Assembly (NCBI RefSeq): GCF_000967965.1
Contig: NZ_LACC01000002.1
Span: 186,001-250,000, forward strand
Reading direction: 5' to 3'
Length of the DNA: 64,000 bases
DNA from: Pseudomonas fluorescens
Lineage (GTDB): Bacteria; Pseudomonadota; Gammaproteobacteria; Pseudomonadales; Pseudomonadaceae
Below, in pieces: positions 1-9,058 of the stretch. The translations under genes were made by a program, and so were the position numbers. The number at the start of each line of letters is the position of its first letter. The first letter of the stretch is position 1. Under the pieces are notes generated by a model, which was not told the DNA's origin, ran no database searches, and was given only the letters and a program-made list of their open reading frames with translations.

Positions 1-3000
1 AATGCTTTTCGCGCTACGGGAGAAGATGCCGCCACCTTCGGACATCAGGCTGGTGTCGTAGTCCGACCAGGCTGAACGCGGCAGGTCGAACAGGCGCTGA
101 CGCTCGGCGAAGCTCGACGCCGGCTCAGGGTTCGGGTCGATGAAGATGTGCAGGTGGTTGAACGCTGCGACCAGTTGCAGCTTGTCGGACATCAGCAAGC
201 CGTTACCGAACACGTCACCGGCCATGTCGCCGACACCCACCACAGTGATGTTGTCTTCCTGGACATTGATGCCGCGCTCGCGGAAGTGGCGCTGTACGCC
301 GACCCACGCGCCCTTGGCGGTGATGCCCATCTTCTTGTGGTCGTAACCGGCCGAACCACCGGACGCAAACGCGTCACCCAGCCAGAAGCCGTACTCGATG
401 GCGATGCCGTTGGCGATGTCGGAGAAGGTTGCAGTGCCCTTGTCCGCGGCCACTACCAGGTACGGGTCATCGTGGTCATGACGCACGACGTTGGCCGGTG
501 GCACCAGGGCGCCGTCTTTCAGGTTGTCGGTGATGTCCAACAGGCCCGAAATGAAGATGCGGTAGCAAGCGATGCCCTCGGCCGCGATCTCGTCACGACT
601 GCCGCCCAGTGGCAGGCGGCGCGGCAGGAAACCGCCCTTCGCACCCACCGGCACGATCACCGAGTTCTTCACTTGCTGGGCTTTTACCAGGCCCAGGACT
701 TCGGTACGGAAGTCTTCTTCACGGTCGGACCAGCGCAGGCCGCCACGAGCCACGTTGCCGAAACGCAGGTGCACACCTTCGACGCGCGGCGAGTAAACGA
801 AGATTTCGAACTTCGGTACCGGCTTCGGCAGTTCAGGGATCAAGTGCGGGTTGAACTTGAAGCTGAAGTACGACTTGTTATGGCCGTTGGCGTCGGTCTG
901 GTAGAAGTTGGTGCGCAGGGTGGCCTTGATCAGGTCCAGGTAGCGACGCAGGATGCGGTCTTCGTTCAGTACCTGGACGTCGTCCAGGGCGCTGAGGATC
1001 GCGTGTTCCAGGCGTTGCTGCATGTCGTCCAGATCGTCGCCGGTCAGCTTGCGCGCCAGGTAGAAGCGAGTCTTGAACAACCGGGTCAACTCGCGAGCGA
1101 TGTCGGTGTGGTTGTTCAGGGTGCTGGCGATGTAGCCCAGATCGAAGCCCAGACGAATCTGCTTCATGTAGCGGGCGTAGGCACGCAGCAGTGCAACGTC
1201 GCGCCATGGCAGACCGGCGGTCAGTACCAGACGGTTGAACGCGTCGTTCTCGGCTTCGCCACGCACGATGTGGACAAAGGCGTCCTGCAGCGTGTCGTTG
1301 AGTTGCTGGATGTCGAGCTCCAGGCCTTCGGCAGCGGTGAACGCGAAATCGTGAATCCAGAACTCGCGGCCACTGTTGTGGCGCAGGCGATACGGGAACT
1401 CACCCAGCACACGCAGGCCGAGGTTTTCCAGGATCGGCAGGACGTCGGACAGCGCCAGCGGGGTGTCAGCGTGGTACAGCTTGCAATGCAGCATGCGCTG
1501 GCCGGACACCTGGCCCAGCGGCTGATAGAAGCTCATCACCAGCGGATTTTTTTCGTTGAGGCTCAGCAGGTGCTGCATGTCGACCACAGCCGAGTGGGCT
1601 GCGAAACGCTCGCGGTAACCAGCCGGGAAGCCTTTCGGGAAATCGGCCAGCACGTTGGTGCCGTGGGCTTCACCGAAGCTTTCAACGGTCAGCGCGGCGT
1701 AGTCGTCCTGCCAGCTGCGGCAGGCCTGCACCACTTCTTTTTCCAGCAGCAGCGGGTCGATGTCGAGGCGGTTTTTCGGATCGACGCGCAGGATCAGCTG
1801 CACGCGGGCCAGCACGGACTCGGAGAAGAAGGTCCAGAACTCGCAGTCCGAGGCTTTCAGGCGATCCATCAGCACTTGCTGGATCTTCTGGCGCACTTCG
1901 GTGGAATAGATGTCACGCGGCACGTAGGCCAGGCAGTAGCAGAAACGGCCGTACGGGTCTTTGCGCAGGAACACGCGAATCTTGTTGCGTTCCTGGATCT
2001 GCACGATCGACATCACGGTGCTGAACAGCTCGTCCACCGGGGTCTGGAACAGATCGTCGCGCGGCAGCACTTCGAGCACCTGTGCCAGTTCCTTGCCCAA
2101 GTGAGCCTTGGCCTGGAAGCCTGAACGGTGTTCGATTTCCTCGACCTTGCGGCGGATGTACGGGATCACCCGCACGCTCTCGCCATACACCGACGAGGTG
2201 TACAGGCCCATGAAACGGCATTCCTTGACGACCTTGCCGTCGGCGTCAACTTCACGGATCGACACGAAATCCGGGTAAGCCGGACGGTGGACACGGCTTG
2301 GGTGCGAAGCCTTGGCAAACGACAGCAGGGTCGGTTCGCGCAGGTAGTTCACGGCATAGTCTTCGATGCGCAGGTCATCGTAGGTCAGGCCGGCACGCAG
2401 CAGTTTGGTCAGGCCGAGGAAGGAGTCCTTGTCGTAGACGATATGGCCGCCATCGGCTTCATCGCTGACCACGAACTCTTCATAACCGAGGAAGGTGAAG
2501 TGGTTGCCCACCAGCCATTCCAGGAAGCTCTTGATTTCGCTCTTCTCGTCGCCATCGACGGCGAACTGGCTGTTGTCCAGCTTGGTCAGGATTTCCTGGA
2601 CCTTGGCCTTCATCGGCTCGAAATCGCCGACGGCCACACGGACTTCACCGAGCACCTGCTCCAGCTCTTTGCTCAGCACATTGAGCTCGGCGGTGTTGGC
2701 GCAGCGGTCGATTTCCAGGTACATCAGCGACTCTTGCAGAATGTCGTCGCCCTGGGAGCCTTTAGGCAGGATTTCCAGCAACTCGCCCTTGCTGCCACGA
2801 CGAACGCTCAGCACGGTGGTTTGCAGGGTATGGATGCTATAGCCGCGGCGGTTCAGCTCGGTACGCACCGAGTCCACCAGGAAAGGCAAGTCGTGGTGCA
2901 GCACTTCGACCGCGGTGTGGGTCGACTGCCAGCCGTGGCGTTCGTAATCGGGGTTGTAGACGCGCACTTGCGGCTGCGCGTGATCAAAGCGCTCAAGCAA

Positions 3001-3195
3001 GCGCCATGCAGAAAGGGTGCAGCCAGCGAGGTCGGACAACCGACGCTGGGTCAGCTCGTCAAGGGAAATGATGCCGAAGAATTGTTCAGCGAACAGCGCC
3101 ACTTGTGGCAGTGCCTGTTCACTGATGTGCTGCGCCAGTGCCGCTTGCAGTTGGTGCTGGAAGTCGGCTTTGCTGGCTGCGGTGAAGAACGCCAT
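1..3195 (-). CDS. gdhB: NAD-dependent glutamate dehydrogenase, large type (5' part, cut by window edge)
   Basis: Oxidative deamination of glutamate to 2-oxoglutarate with NAD+, cytoplasmic. The minus frame is open from the ATG at 3195 to base 1, giving about 1065 residues of a family usually near 1600. The N-terminus begins MAFFTAASKADFQ; further on are the family landmarks VPVGAKGGF, the dinucleotide-binding stretch GVGDMAGDVFGNG and, at the window edge, SEGGGIFSRSAKSI. The start is supported by GGAG about 7 bases upstream. The missing 3' third lies outside the window. Long plus-strand open frames across this region are antisense shadows caused by codon bias. The neighbouring moxR/bat operon is the same as in P. 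aeruginosa, from memory of that genome. Identification is secure; the symbol follows Pseudomonas usage. Confidence 0.95.
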   Translation of the reverse strand, partial: MAFFTAASKADFQHQLQAALAQHISEQALPQVALFAEQFFGIISLDELTQRRLSDLAGCTLSAWRLLERFDHAQPQVRVYNPDYERHGWQSTHTAVEVLHHDLPFLVDSVRTELNRRGYSIHTLQTTVLSVRRGSKGELLEILPKGSQGDDILQESLMYLEIDRCANTAELNVLSKELEQVLGEVRVAVGDFEPMKAKVQEILTKLDNSQFAVDGDEKSEIKSFLEWLVGNHFTFLGYEEFVVSDEADGGHIVYDKDSFLGLTKLLRAGLTYDDLRIEDYAVNYLREPTLLSFAKASHPSRVHRPAYPDFVSIREVDADGKVVKECRFMGLYTSSVYGESVRVIPYIRRKVEEIEHRSGFQAKAHLGKELAQVLEVLPRDDLFQTPVDELFSTVMSIVQIQERNKIRVFLRKDPYGRFCYCLAYVPRDIYSTEVRQKIQQVLMDRLKASDCEFWTFFSESVLARVQLILRVDPKNRLDIDPLLLEKEVVQACRSWQDDYAALTVESFGEAHGTNVLADFPKGFPAGYRERFAAHSAVVDMQHLLSLNEKNPLVMSFYQPLGQVSGQRMLHCKLYHADTPLALSDVLPILENLGLRVLGEFPYRLRHNSGREFWIHDFAFTAAEGLELDIQQLNDTLQDAFVHIVRGEAENDAFNRLVLTAGLPWRDVALLRAYARYMKQIRLGFDLGYIASTLNNHTDIARELTRLFKTRFYLARKLTGDDLDDMQQRLEHAILSALDDVQVLNEDRILRRYLDLIKATLRTNFYQTDANGHNKSYFSFKFNPHLIPELPKPVPKFEIFVYSPRVEGVHLRFGNVARGGLRWSDREEDFRTEVLGLVKAQQVKNSVIVPVGAKGGFLPRRLPLGGSRDEIAAEGIACYRIFISGLLDITDNLKDGALVPPANVVRHDHDDPYLVVAADKGTATFSDIANGIAIEYGFWLGDAFASGGSAGYDHKKMGITAKGAWVGVQRHFRERGINVQEDNITVVGVGDMAGDVFGNGLLMSDKLQLVAAFNHLHIFIDPNPEPASSFAERQRLFDLPRSAWSDYDTSLMSEGGGIFSRSAKSI

Positions 3196-3682
3196 CTGTG
3201 GTACTCCGCTTGGGCTTGTTATTGATGGAAGCGTCGCGTGCAAAACCCCTGTTCGGGGCTACCCGTCACCCCGTTCCTGATTCTCGGGCAGAGGAAACAG
3301 GGTGACAGGTGGGTGAAGCTGGACGGGACACTCGGGTCACATTCACCTTCCGTGAATGGGCATCTGCAAAAACGACTGGACTGCGTGCAGCGCAATGTCT
3401 TTACGGGTGCTCATCCGTTGCGCAGCTTAACCAGTGCGGCAAGGCCCGTGCTTGCGATGCTGCGACATATTCGGTCAACGGTACGCAGTTCAAGGCATGC
3501 GCATCGAACAACACTAGCATTCGCACAGGAAAATGACGGTTTTCCATCCGTTTTTACGGCACATCCGTACCAGAAATGACCAGCAAGATCGATACAGTTC
3601 TCGGGCTAGCGAGCTTTTTGCGTCCCTTTGCATCACTTTTGCCAGACAACCTGACGCGTACTGGTTTCCTCCATTGTTCAAA
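3196..3682. other. Intergenic region between RHS gene and gdhB; hairpins near gdhB
   Basis: About 490 bases with no convincing gene. Near gdhB there is a short GC hairpin (CCCC/GGGG arms at 3246-3258) and a 7-bp inverted repeat GTCACCC (3265-3271) / GGGTGAC (3300-3306). These lie in the gdhB leader or promoter on the minus strand and could be regulatory, but no known motif was recognised. The part nearer the RHS gene is less GC-rich, like the end of that gene. Confidence 0.4.
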
Positions 3683-4792
3683 TCATTCAGCTCGGACATC
3701 ACGAATGAGTTTTGAAGGTTGAAAACTGACGGGGTCGTAGGAAGCACTGAGAAATTTAGATCGCAGTGATTCAGGTCTCTTTGTAATGCTGAAATAGGCT
3801 GTACGAGTAGACGTTTCACCAACTTTTAATTTCTCAATCCGAGATGTCACCCCTCCCCCTAAAAACCTCCCTTTATATGCTTTTACGGGGAGACCTGAAA
3901 AATCAGAAAACAGTTGACCGAATGGTGCACTCGACGGATTCAGCGAATGTATAAACTCACTCCCTGAATGGCAGGTTAACAAGCGAGCACTATCAAACGA
4001 TTCAAATTGGAGACCTGAATTCTTTATATATTCAGAAAGGCTTTTGGGGCCTAAGAAGGTACCTTTTTCCCTGAGAACCCCTCCTGACGATGTCCCATGC
4101 CCAAAGATATTCAGCCTGGAACCGCCTTTGTATTCATCTACAAAAACAGCCAATCCCTCGGAAATCCTTGTAAGATTTTTTACCGGCTTAACATAATCAC
4201 CGTATATAAATGATAGATACCGGGCTTTAATTTTAGAGGCTACAGTCGCGAGCACTGAGAAAAAGTGCCCCGTAGGATCGATCCGATTAACCGGATCTCC
4301 TGCGCAATACGCATACGCATTCAACCCGCCTTTTTCAAACGGACTTAAATAATCTGGTCCGATGAATCGCATCAGCACCGGGCTAAACGCCCGATAACCA
4401 TTTCCCAATAAATAATGCCCGGTCATTGGATCAGGTCGCTGACCGTTAAAACCCAACACATTAGTCATACCCTCTTCGAAGGGGTGATGACCGTAAGCCG
4501 TGTAAGCGATGGCCCGATGAAGGTCCGCGTCGAGCACACTCAACACCGAGCGCGAAAGATCTGTGGCCAGCAACGTGCTACTGACTCTGCCCCCCCTATG
4601 CTGTTGTTGCGCAAGCAATTGACCCTCCTGCTGAACGATTGAAATATACTCCTCGCCTTGAGTCTCGGTGACCAAATGGTTTTCGCAGTAGAAACACTGA
4701 CGTCCAACACTATTCAACCGGTTATGGCCGACCAGTCGATCCAGAGCATCGTATAGATAACGGATGAGAGGGATTGGCTGCTGATTAGACAT
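3683..4792 (-). CDS. RHS repeat-associated core protein with variable C-terminal (toxin-like) domain
   Basis: 369 residues. The start ATG has GGAG six bases upstream. Residues 1-176 are the end of an RHS shell: YLYDALDRLVGHN near the start, then LGFNGQRPDPMTGHYLLGNG (113-132), YRAFSPVLMRFIGPD and the terminal DPTGH at 172-176, after which these proteins switch to an unrelated tip. The tip (177-369) is richer in AT-coded Lys, Ser, Phe and Tyr than neighbouring genes. It carries hydrophobic-strand-GHG (H232) and LLTCHSG (C274), the arrangement of a His/Cys dyad in caspase-like (clan CD) peptidases; that reading is inference. The protein is far shorter than full RHS toxins and has no signal peptide, PAAR or VgrG domain; short stand-alone RHS tips like this are common in fluorescent pseudomonads. 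No same-strand gene follows that looks like an immunity gene. Confidence 0.85.
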   Translation of the reverse strand: MSNQQPIPLIRYLYDALDRLVGHNRLNSVGRQCFYCENHLVTETQGEEYISIVQQEGQLLAQQQHRGGRVSSTLLATDLSRSVLSVLDADLHRAIAYTAYGHHPFEEGMTNVLGFNGQRPDPMTGHYLLGNGYRAFSPVLMRFIGPDYLSPFEKGGLNAYAYCAGDPVNRIDPTGHFFSVLATVASKIKARYLSFIYGDYVKPVKNLTRISEGLAVFVDEYKGGSRLNIFGHGTSSGGVLREKGTFLGPKSLSEYIKNSGLQFESFDSARLLTCHSGSEFIHSLNPSSAPFGQLFSDFSGLPVKAYKGRFLGGGVTSRIEKLKVGETSTRTAYFSITKRPESLRSKFLSASYDPVSFQPSKLIRDVRAE

Positions 4793-4959
4793 GGGTACTC
4801 CGAAAAGTCGGGATCAGGGACCCTATAACTGTCAGTCGCTTTACCGAGAACAACAACTAGCAGAACTGCTAGGTTCAATACACTCCAGCAAAAAACGCCC
4901 GACACTGACAAAATCTCCCATTGCCTGCCAACACCGCGCTAAGCGCCAGGAATTCCCCC

Positions 4960-5313
4960 ATGCAAATGACAACCGCCCTCTTGATCGTCAACCCTTGCGA
5001 CGACGAAGAAGACAACATGGCCATGCTCTGCTGCCACAGCGAGCAGGGCGAAATGTTCCTGATGAGCCGCTACCCGGATGAAGACGAGCTGGAAATCACT
5101 CTCGACGGCGAACCTTCGACCCTGGATGGCGTGAAAGTGACCCTGAGCCCTTCCCTGCTGAAGATCGAAATTGCGGCGGCGGATGCCGATGCGCTGAATG
5201 GGGATGATGTGCTGGAGATCACTTTTGATCCGGACATGGTGGATCTGGCCGAAGTGGAAGAAACCTTGCAGAACATTCTGAAAGGCACTGGCACCTTTAT
5301 CAGCCAGATTTGA
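4960..5313 (+). CDS. Small acidic protein, function unknown (possible Imm10-like immunity protein)
   Basis: 117 residues starting MQMTTALLIVNPC, chosen because CAGGAA lies just upstream; an earlier in-frame start at 4921 has none. The protein is strongly acidic, with a pattern of short beta strands: a Phe-Met-Ser-Arg element, a DExxxxxDGE turn, LSPSLLKIEI, then DVLEITFDPD and a C-terminal helix LAEVEETLQNIL. The order resembles Imm10-type immunity proteins, but this is a pattern impression, not a secure match. It is divergent from the RHS gene (167 bases between starts), which is unusual for a cognate immunity gene. An equally good reading is a core-genome hypothetical that belongs with the downstream moxR region. 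Confidence 0.65.
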   Translation: MQMTTALLIVNPCDDEEDNMAMLCCHSEQGEMFLMSRYPDEDELEITLDGEPSTLDGVKVTLSPSLLKIEIAAADADALNGDDVLEITFDPDMVDLAEVEETLQNILKGTGTFISQI

Positions 5314-5330
5314 GATGGTTGATCGGCCCT

Positions 5331-5402
5331 CATCGCGAGCAGGCTCACTCCTACAATTGATCGTCGTACCCCGTCAATGTAGGAGCGAGCCTGCTCGCGA
5401 TG
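5331..5402. repeat. REP doublet (REPIN), GAGCAGGCT class
   Basis: Two inverted copies: CATCGCGAGCAGGCTCACTC at the left and the reverse complement with GAGCGAGCCTGCTCGCGATG at the right, about 22 bases apart. Same class as the elements at 21112 and 23840. Lies between the small acidic gene and moxR. Confidence 0.85.
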
Positions 5403-5582
5403 GGGCCAGCAAAGCTACCCAATCACACCCCCGCTATAAAAAACCGCCAATTGCCCCAATCATTTCCCGCACTTTGCGCAAAATGCCGTTAGTCGGCGCC
5501 CCCCGCGATGGATTAAAGTAACGCCCCCAGCCTTGGCGTATTTCGAACGTCCTCGGCCACCCTTTTGCAGGAACAGTCATCG

Positions 5583-6542
5583 ATGGAACATCGTGAAGCG
5601 CTGCTGGCGCTGCGAACCTTTCTTTCAACGCAGATTCTCGGCCAGGAAAAACTCATCGAGCGGTTGCTCATCGCCCTGCTCGCCGACGGCCACATGCTGG
5701 TCGAGGGGGCTCCTGGCCTGGCCAAGACCAAGGCCATCAAAGAACTTGCCGAAGGCATCGAGGCCCAGTTCCACCGCATCCAGTTCACCCCCGACCTGTT
5801 GCCGGCCGACATTACCGGTACGGAAATCTACCGCCCGGAAACCGGCAGTTTCGTGTTCCAGCAAGGTCCGATCTTCCACAACCTGGTACTGGCGGACGAA
5901 ATCAACCGCGCCCCGGCCAAGGTCCAGTCGGCCTTGCTCGAAGCCATGGGCGAGCGACAAGTCAGTGTCGGGCGCAGCACCTATGAGCTGTCGCCGCTGT
6001 TCCTGGTGATGGCCACGCAAAACCCCATCGAGCAGGAAGGTACCTATCCGCTGCCGGAAGCCCAACTCGACCGGTTCCTGATGCACGTGAAAATCGGCTT
6101 TCCCGATGCCACCGTTGAGCGCCGGATTCTGCAGCAAGCCCGTGGAGAAGCCCTGAACGGTGAAACGAAGCCTGAGCGTCGGGTGACTCAACAGACGATA
6201 TTTGTCGCACGCAAGGAAATCCTCGGTCTGTACATGGCCGACGCCGTGGAGGAATACCTGGTGCAACTGGTCATGGCCACCCGCACCCCGGCCAAGTTCG
6301 ATCCGGAGATGGCCGAGTGGATCGCCTACGGCGCCAGCCCGCGTGGCTCGATTGCCTTGGACCGCTGCGCCCGCGCCCACGCCTGGCTGGCCGGGCGTGA
6401 TTTCGTCAGCCCGGAAGATATCCAGGCCGTGCTGTTCGACGTGCTGCGCCATCGCATCATTCTTTCCTTTGAAGCCGAAGCCGCTGGCATCGATCAGGAC
6501 CGTGTGGTCCAGCGGATTCTCGACGTCGTAGCCGTCGCTTGA
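5583..6542 (+). CDS. MoxR-family AAA+ ATPase
   Basis: 319 residues. The start at 5583 is preferred over the upstream in-frame TTG because AGGAAC sits about 8 bases before it. Walker A GAPGLAKT at 42-49, Walker B LVLADE at 101-106, sensor region VMATQNPIEQEGTYPLPEAQ and the ARLDRF-type element QLDRFLMHVKI are all present, defining the MoxR branch of AAA+ ATPases, chaperone-like partners of von Willebrand (VWA) proteins. First gene of a six-gene operon whose next four members overlap or nearly touch; its stop is 5 bases before the next start. The linked VWA proteins are its likely clients. The specific target in Pseudomonas is not shown by sequence. Confidence 0.93.
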   Translation: MEHREALLALRTFLSTQILGQEKLIERLLIALLADGHMLVEGAPGLAKTKAIKELAEGIEAQFHRIQFTPDLLPADITGTEIYRPETGSFVFQQGPIFHNLVLADEINRAPAKVQSALLEAMGERQVSVGRSTYELSPLFLVMATQNPIEQEGTYPLPEAQLDRFLMHVKIGFPDATVERRILQQARGEALNGETKPERRVTQQTIFVARKEILGLYMADAVEEYLVQLVMATRTPAKFDPEMAEWIAYGASPRGSIALDRCARAHAWLAGRDFVSPEDIQAVLFDVLRHRIILSFEAEAAGIDQDRVVQRILDVVAVA

Positions 6543-6547
6543 CCCTG

Positions 6548-7492
6548 ATGAACGCCAGCCTGCCGCCCGAACCGGGCATCCGTGTCAGCCTCGCCGACCT
6601 GATCGAGATGCGCCATCGCGTGCGCGAAGTACAGCTGTTTTCCACGCCGAGCCAACGCAGCCCGCTGATCGGCCTGCACCATTCCAAATTGCGCGGGCGT
6701 GGCGTCGACTTCGATCAGGTGCGGGTCTATCAGGCCGGCGACGATGTGCGCACCATTGACTGGCGTGTCACCGCGCGCACCCAGGAGCCTCACACCAAGC
6801 TGTTCCACGAAGAACGTGAGCGGCCGATTTTCATCATGGTCGAACAAAGCCGCCGGCTGTTTTTCGGCTCGGGCCTGATGTTCAAGTCGGTGCTCGCCGC
6901 CCAGGCCGCGAGCCTGATCGGTTGGGCAGCCCTGGGGCACAACGACCGGGTCGGCGGCCTGGTGTATGGCGACAATGTGCACTACGAAATCAAGCCTCGG
7001 CGCAGCAAGCAAAGCCTGCTGCAGTTACTCAACCGGCTGGTGCGGGTCAACCAGTCGCTGACCACCGAAGGCGAGCCGGACCGCGACGCCTTTGGCATTG
7101 CCTTGCGCCGAGCGCGGGAAGTGTCACGTCCGGGCAGCCTTGTCATTGTGATTTGCGATGAACGCGCGCTATCGGAAAGCGCCGAGCAACAGTTGAGCCT
7201 GTTGTCGCGCCATTGCGACCTGTTGCTGCTGCCGGTGTCCGATCCGCTGGATCATGCCCTGCCCGCTGCTGGCCTTTTACGTTTCGCCGAGCGTGGAGCG
7301 AAATTGGAACTCGATACGCTGAATTTCGACCTGCGCCAGGCTTACCGGGCCCAGGCCGAGGCACGCATCGCGCGCTGGGAGTTGCTCGCGCAGAAACTGC
7401 GGGTGCTGATGATGCCGTTGAGCACCCAGAGCGAGATGGTAGAGCAATTGCGCGAATACCTGAACCCACAGAAACCGGGGAAAGGTCGATGA
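6548..7492 (+). CDS. DUF58 domain protein (moxR operon)
   Basis: 314 residues, ATG at 6548. The DUF58 signature is clear: a basic RGRGVDFDQVRVYQ segment followed by GDDVRTIDWRVTARTQEP and a conserved FHEERERP. The rest is a degenerate VWA-like fold, with VIVICDERALSE near residue 200. DUF58 proteins almost always follow moxR and are thought to act with it; no catalytic role is established. Cytoplasmic by composition, with no signal peptide. It overlaps the next gene by 4 bases (ATGA), so the two are translationally coupled. Confidence 0.92.
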   Translation: MNASLPPEPGIRVSLADLIEMRHRVREVQLFSTPSQRSPLIGLHHSKLRGRGVDFDQVRVYQAGDDVRTIDWRVTARTQEPHTKLFHEERERPIFIMVEQSRRLFFGSGLMFKSVLAAQAASLIGWAALGHNDRVGGLVYGDNVHYEIKPRRSKQSLLQLLNRLVRVNQSLTTEGEPDRDAFGIALRRAREVSRPGSLVIVICDERALSESAEQQLSLLSRHCDLLLLPVSDPLDHALPAAGLLRFAERGAKLELDTLNFDLRQAYRAQAEARIARWELLAQKLRVLMMPLSTQSEMVEQLREYLNPQKPGKGR

Positions 7493-7983
7493 GCGGCATT
7501 GATCAACTGCAACCACTGATATCTCCGCCACCGGTGGAATTCTGGCCTCCGGCACCGGGCTGGTGGTTGCTGGTTCTGTTGGTGCCACTGATCGGTTTGG
7601 GCCTGTGGAAGCTGCGGCGCTTCATTCCACGCAAACGCCCCGTGGTACGTGCGGAACAGCCGCTTGACCCGGTGCGACTGGCCGCACTGGCCGAATTGGC
7701 AATGATGCCCAAACCCTACGACGGCGCGCCGGCCGGTGCCTGGCTGCAGCAACTCAACGGCTTGCTCAAGCGCCTGTGCCGCAACCATTACCCCTACAGC
7801 CAGAGCCATACCCTCAACGGTCGCAAGTGGCTGGCGTTCCTCGACAACCGCTGTCCGGCCGCCGGGCTGACCCGCTGGATGGTGCTGGTCGAAGGCGCCT
7901 ACAAACCCGAATGCAAACTCGACGACAAGGCCATCGCCGGCCTGACCCAGGCCGTCGACACATGGATTCGCAAGCATGTTTGA
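7489..7983 (+). CDS. DUF4381 membrane protein (moxR operon)
   Basis: 164 residues. A single membrane segment, WWLLVLLVPLIGLGLW, near residues 22-37 follows a proline-rich PPPVEFWPPAPG lead, then a basic stop-transfer KLRRFIPRKR and a cytoplasmic helical domain containing LLKRLCRNHYP and GRKWLAFLD. This layout is typical of the DUF4381 proteins found between DUF58 and the first VWA protein in Bat/CoxR-type operons. It overlaps both neighbours (4 bases upstream, 8 downstream). Probably a membrane anchor or assembly factor; function inferred from operon only. Confidence 0.88.
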   Translation: MSGIDQLQPLISPPPVEFWPPAPGWWLLVLLVPLIGLGLWKLRRFIPRKRPVVRAEQPLDPVRLAALAELAMMPKPYDGAPAGAWLQQLNGLLKRLCRNHYPYSQSHTLNGRKWLAFLDNRCPAAGLTRWMVLVEGAYKPECKLDDKAIAGLTQAVDTWIRKHV

Positions 7984-9058
7984 GTTCGCCTGGCCGTGGA
8001 TTTTTGCCCTTCTGCCGCTGCCGTGGCTGATGCGCATCGTATTGCCGGTGGCCGACAGTGGTGAACCGGCACTCAAGGTCAGTTTCCTCAGCGATCTGGA
8101 AGGCCTCGCCGGGCGTCGCGCCCGGGCCAACCTGCCGGCATGGCGCCAGCAGGCACCCTTCATACTGCTATGGCTGTTGCTGCTGGTCGCGGCGGCGCGC
8201 CCGCAGTGGCTCGGCGAACCCTTGCCGATTGCCGCCAGTGGCCGCGACTTGCTGGTGGCGGTGGACGTTTCCGGCTCCATGGACTTCCCTGACATGCAGT
8301 GGCAGGACGAAGATGTCAGCCGGCTGGCGTTGGTCCAGCACCTGCTCGGCGATTTCCTCGAAAGCCGCGAAGGTGACCGGGTCGGCCTGATCCTGTTCGG
8401 TAGCCAGGCCTACCTGCAAGCCCCGCTGACCTTCGACCGCCACACCGTGCGCGTCTGGCTCGACGAAGCGCGCATCGGTATTGCCGGCAAAAACACCGCC
8501 ATCGGCGATGCCATCGGCCTGGCCCTCAAGCGCCTGCGCTTGCGTCCGGCAACAAGCCGCGTGCTGATTCTGGTCACCGACGGCGCCAACAATGGCGGTG
8601 AGATCGACCCGCTCACCGCTGCACGGCTGGCGGCCAAGGAAGGCGTGAAAATCTACCCGATCGGCATCGGCGCCGATCCGGAGCAAAGTGGCACGGTCGG
8701 CTTTCTCGGCCTCAATCCGAGCCTGGACCTCGACGAACCGGCCCTCAAAGCCATCGCCGAAGCCACCGGCGGCCAATATTTCCGCGCCCACGATGGCAAG
8801 GAACTGCAATCGATCAAGGACACCCTTGACCAACTGGAGCCCGTGGCCCAGCAACCGACGCAGGCCCGCCCGGTCCAAGCGCTGTACCACTGGCCACTGG
8901 CCCTGGCGCTGTGGTTGAGCATGCTGCTGCTGGCCCCCGTACTCTGGCCGGACAACCCGTTGCAGCGTCTGTTTACCAAGGATCTGTTTTTGCAAACGCA
9001 ATTGCTGCCCGACTGGCGCCAGCGCCTCAAACGCCTGCGTCTGCGGAGACGCCGATGA
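7976..9058 (+). CDS. BatA-like von Willebrand factor A membrane protein
   Basis: 360 residues. Two N-terminal membrane segments (about 8-25 and 61-75) flank a short loop with the basic segment GRRARANLPAW; a VWA domain follows with an intact metal site DVSGS (D97, S99, S101) and the strand ILVTDGANNGGEID. A C-terminal membrane segment (LALALWLSMLLLAPVLW) precedes a basic tail. This is the BatA arrangement: a VWA domain held outside the inner membrane. It probably pairs with the next protein under MoxR control. Starts within the preceding gene (8-base overlap). Confidence 0.9.
   Translation: MFEFAWPWIFALLPLPWLMRIVLPVADSGEPALKVSFLSDLEGLAGRRARANLPAWRQQAPFILLWLLLLVAAARPQWLGEPLPIAASGRDLLVAVDVSGSMDFPDMQWQDEDVSRLALVQHLLGDFLESREGDRVGLILFGSQAYLQAPLTFDRHTVRVWLDEARIGIAGKNTAIGDAIGLALKRLRLRPATSRVLILVTDGANNGGEIDPLTAARLAAKEGVKIYPIGIGADPEQSGTVGFLGLNPSLDLDEPALKAIAEATGGQYFRAHDGKELQSIKDTLDQLEPVAQQPTQARPVQALYHWPLALALWLSMLLLAPVLWPDNPLQRLFTKDLFLQTQLLPDWRQRLKRLRLRRRR

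Noticed and set aside
148..3225. Two long plus-strand open frames (658 and 365 residues) over gdhB
   Set aside because: They are antisense to the clear GDH coding frame; their composition is Gln/Val/His-rich, as expected of an antisense shadow of high-GC codons.
3514..3822. 102-residue minus frame overlapping the RHS 3' end, possible immunity gene
   Set aside because: Starts inside the RHS gene in another frame, has no ribosome site, also none before the internal ATG at 3699, and its content is not immunity-like. Kept only as a weak possibility.
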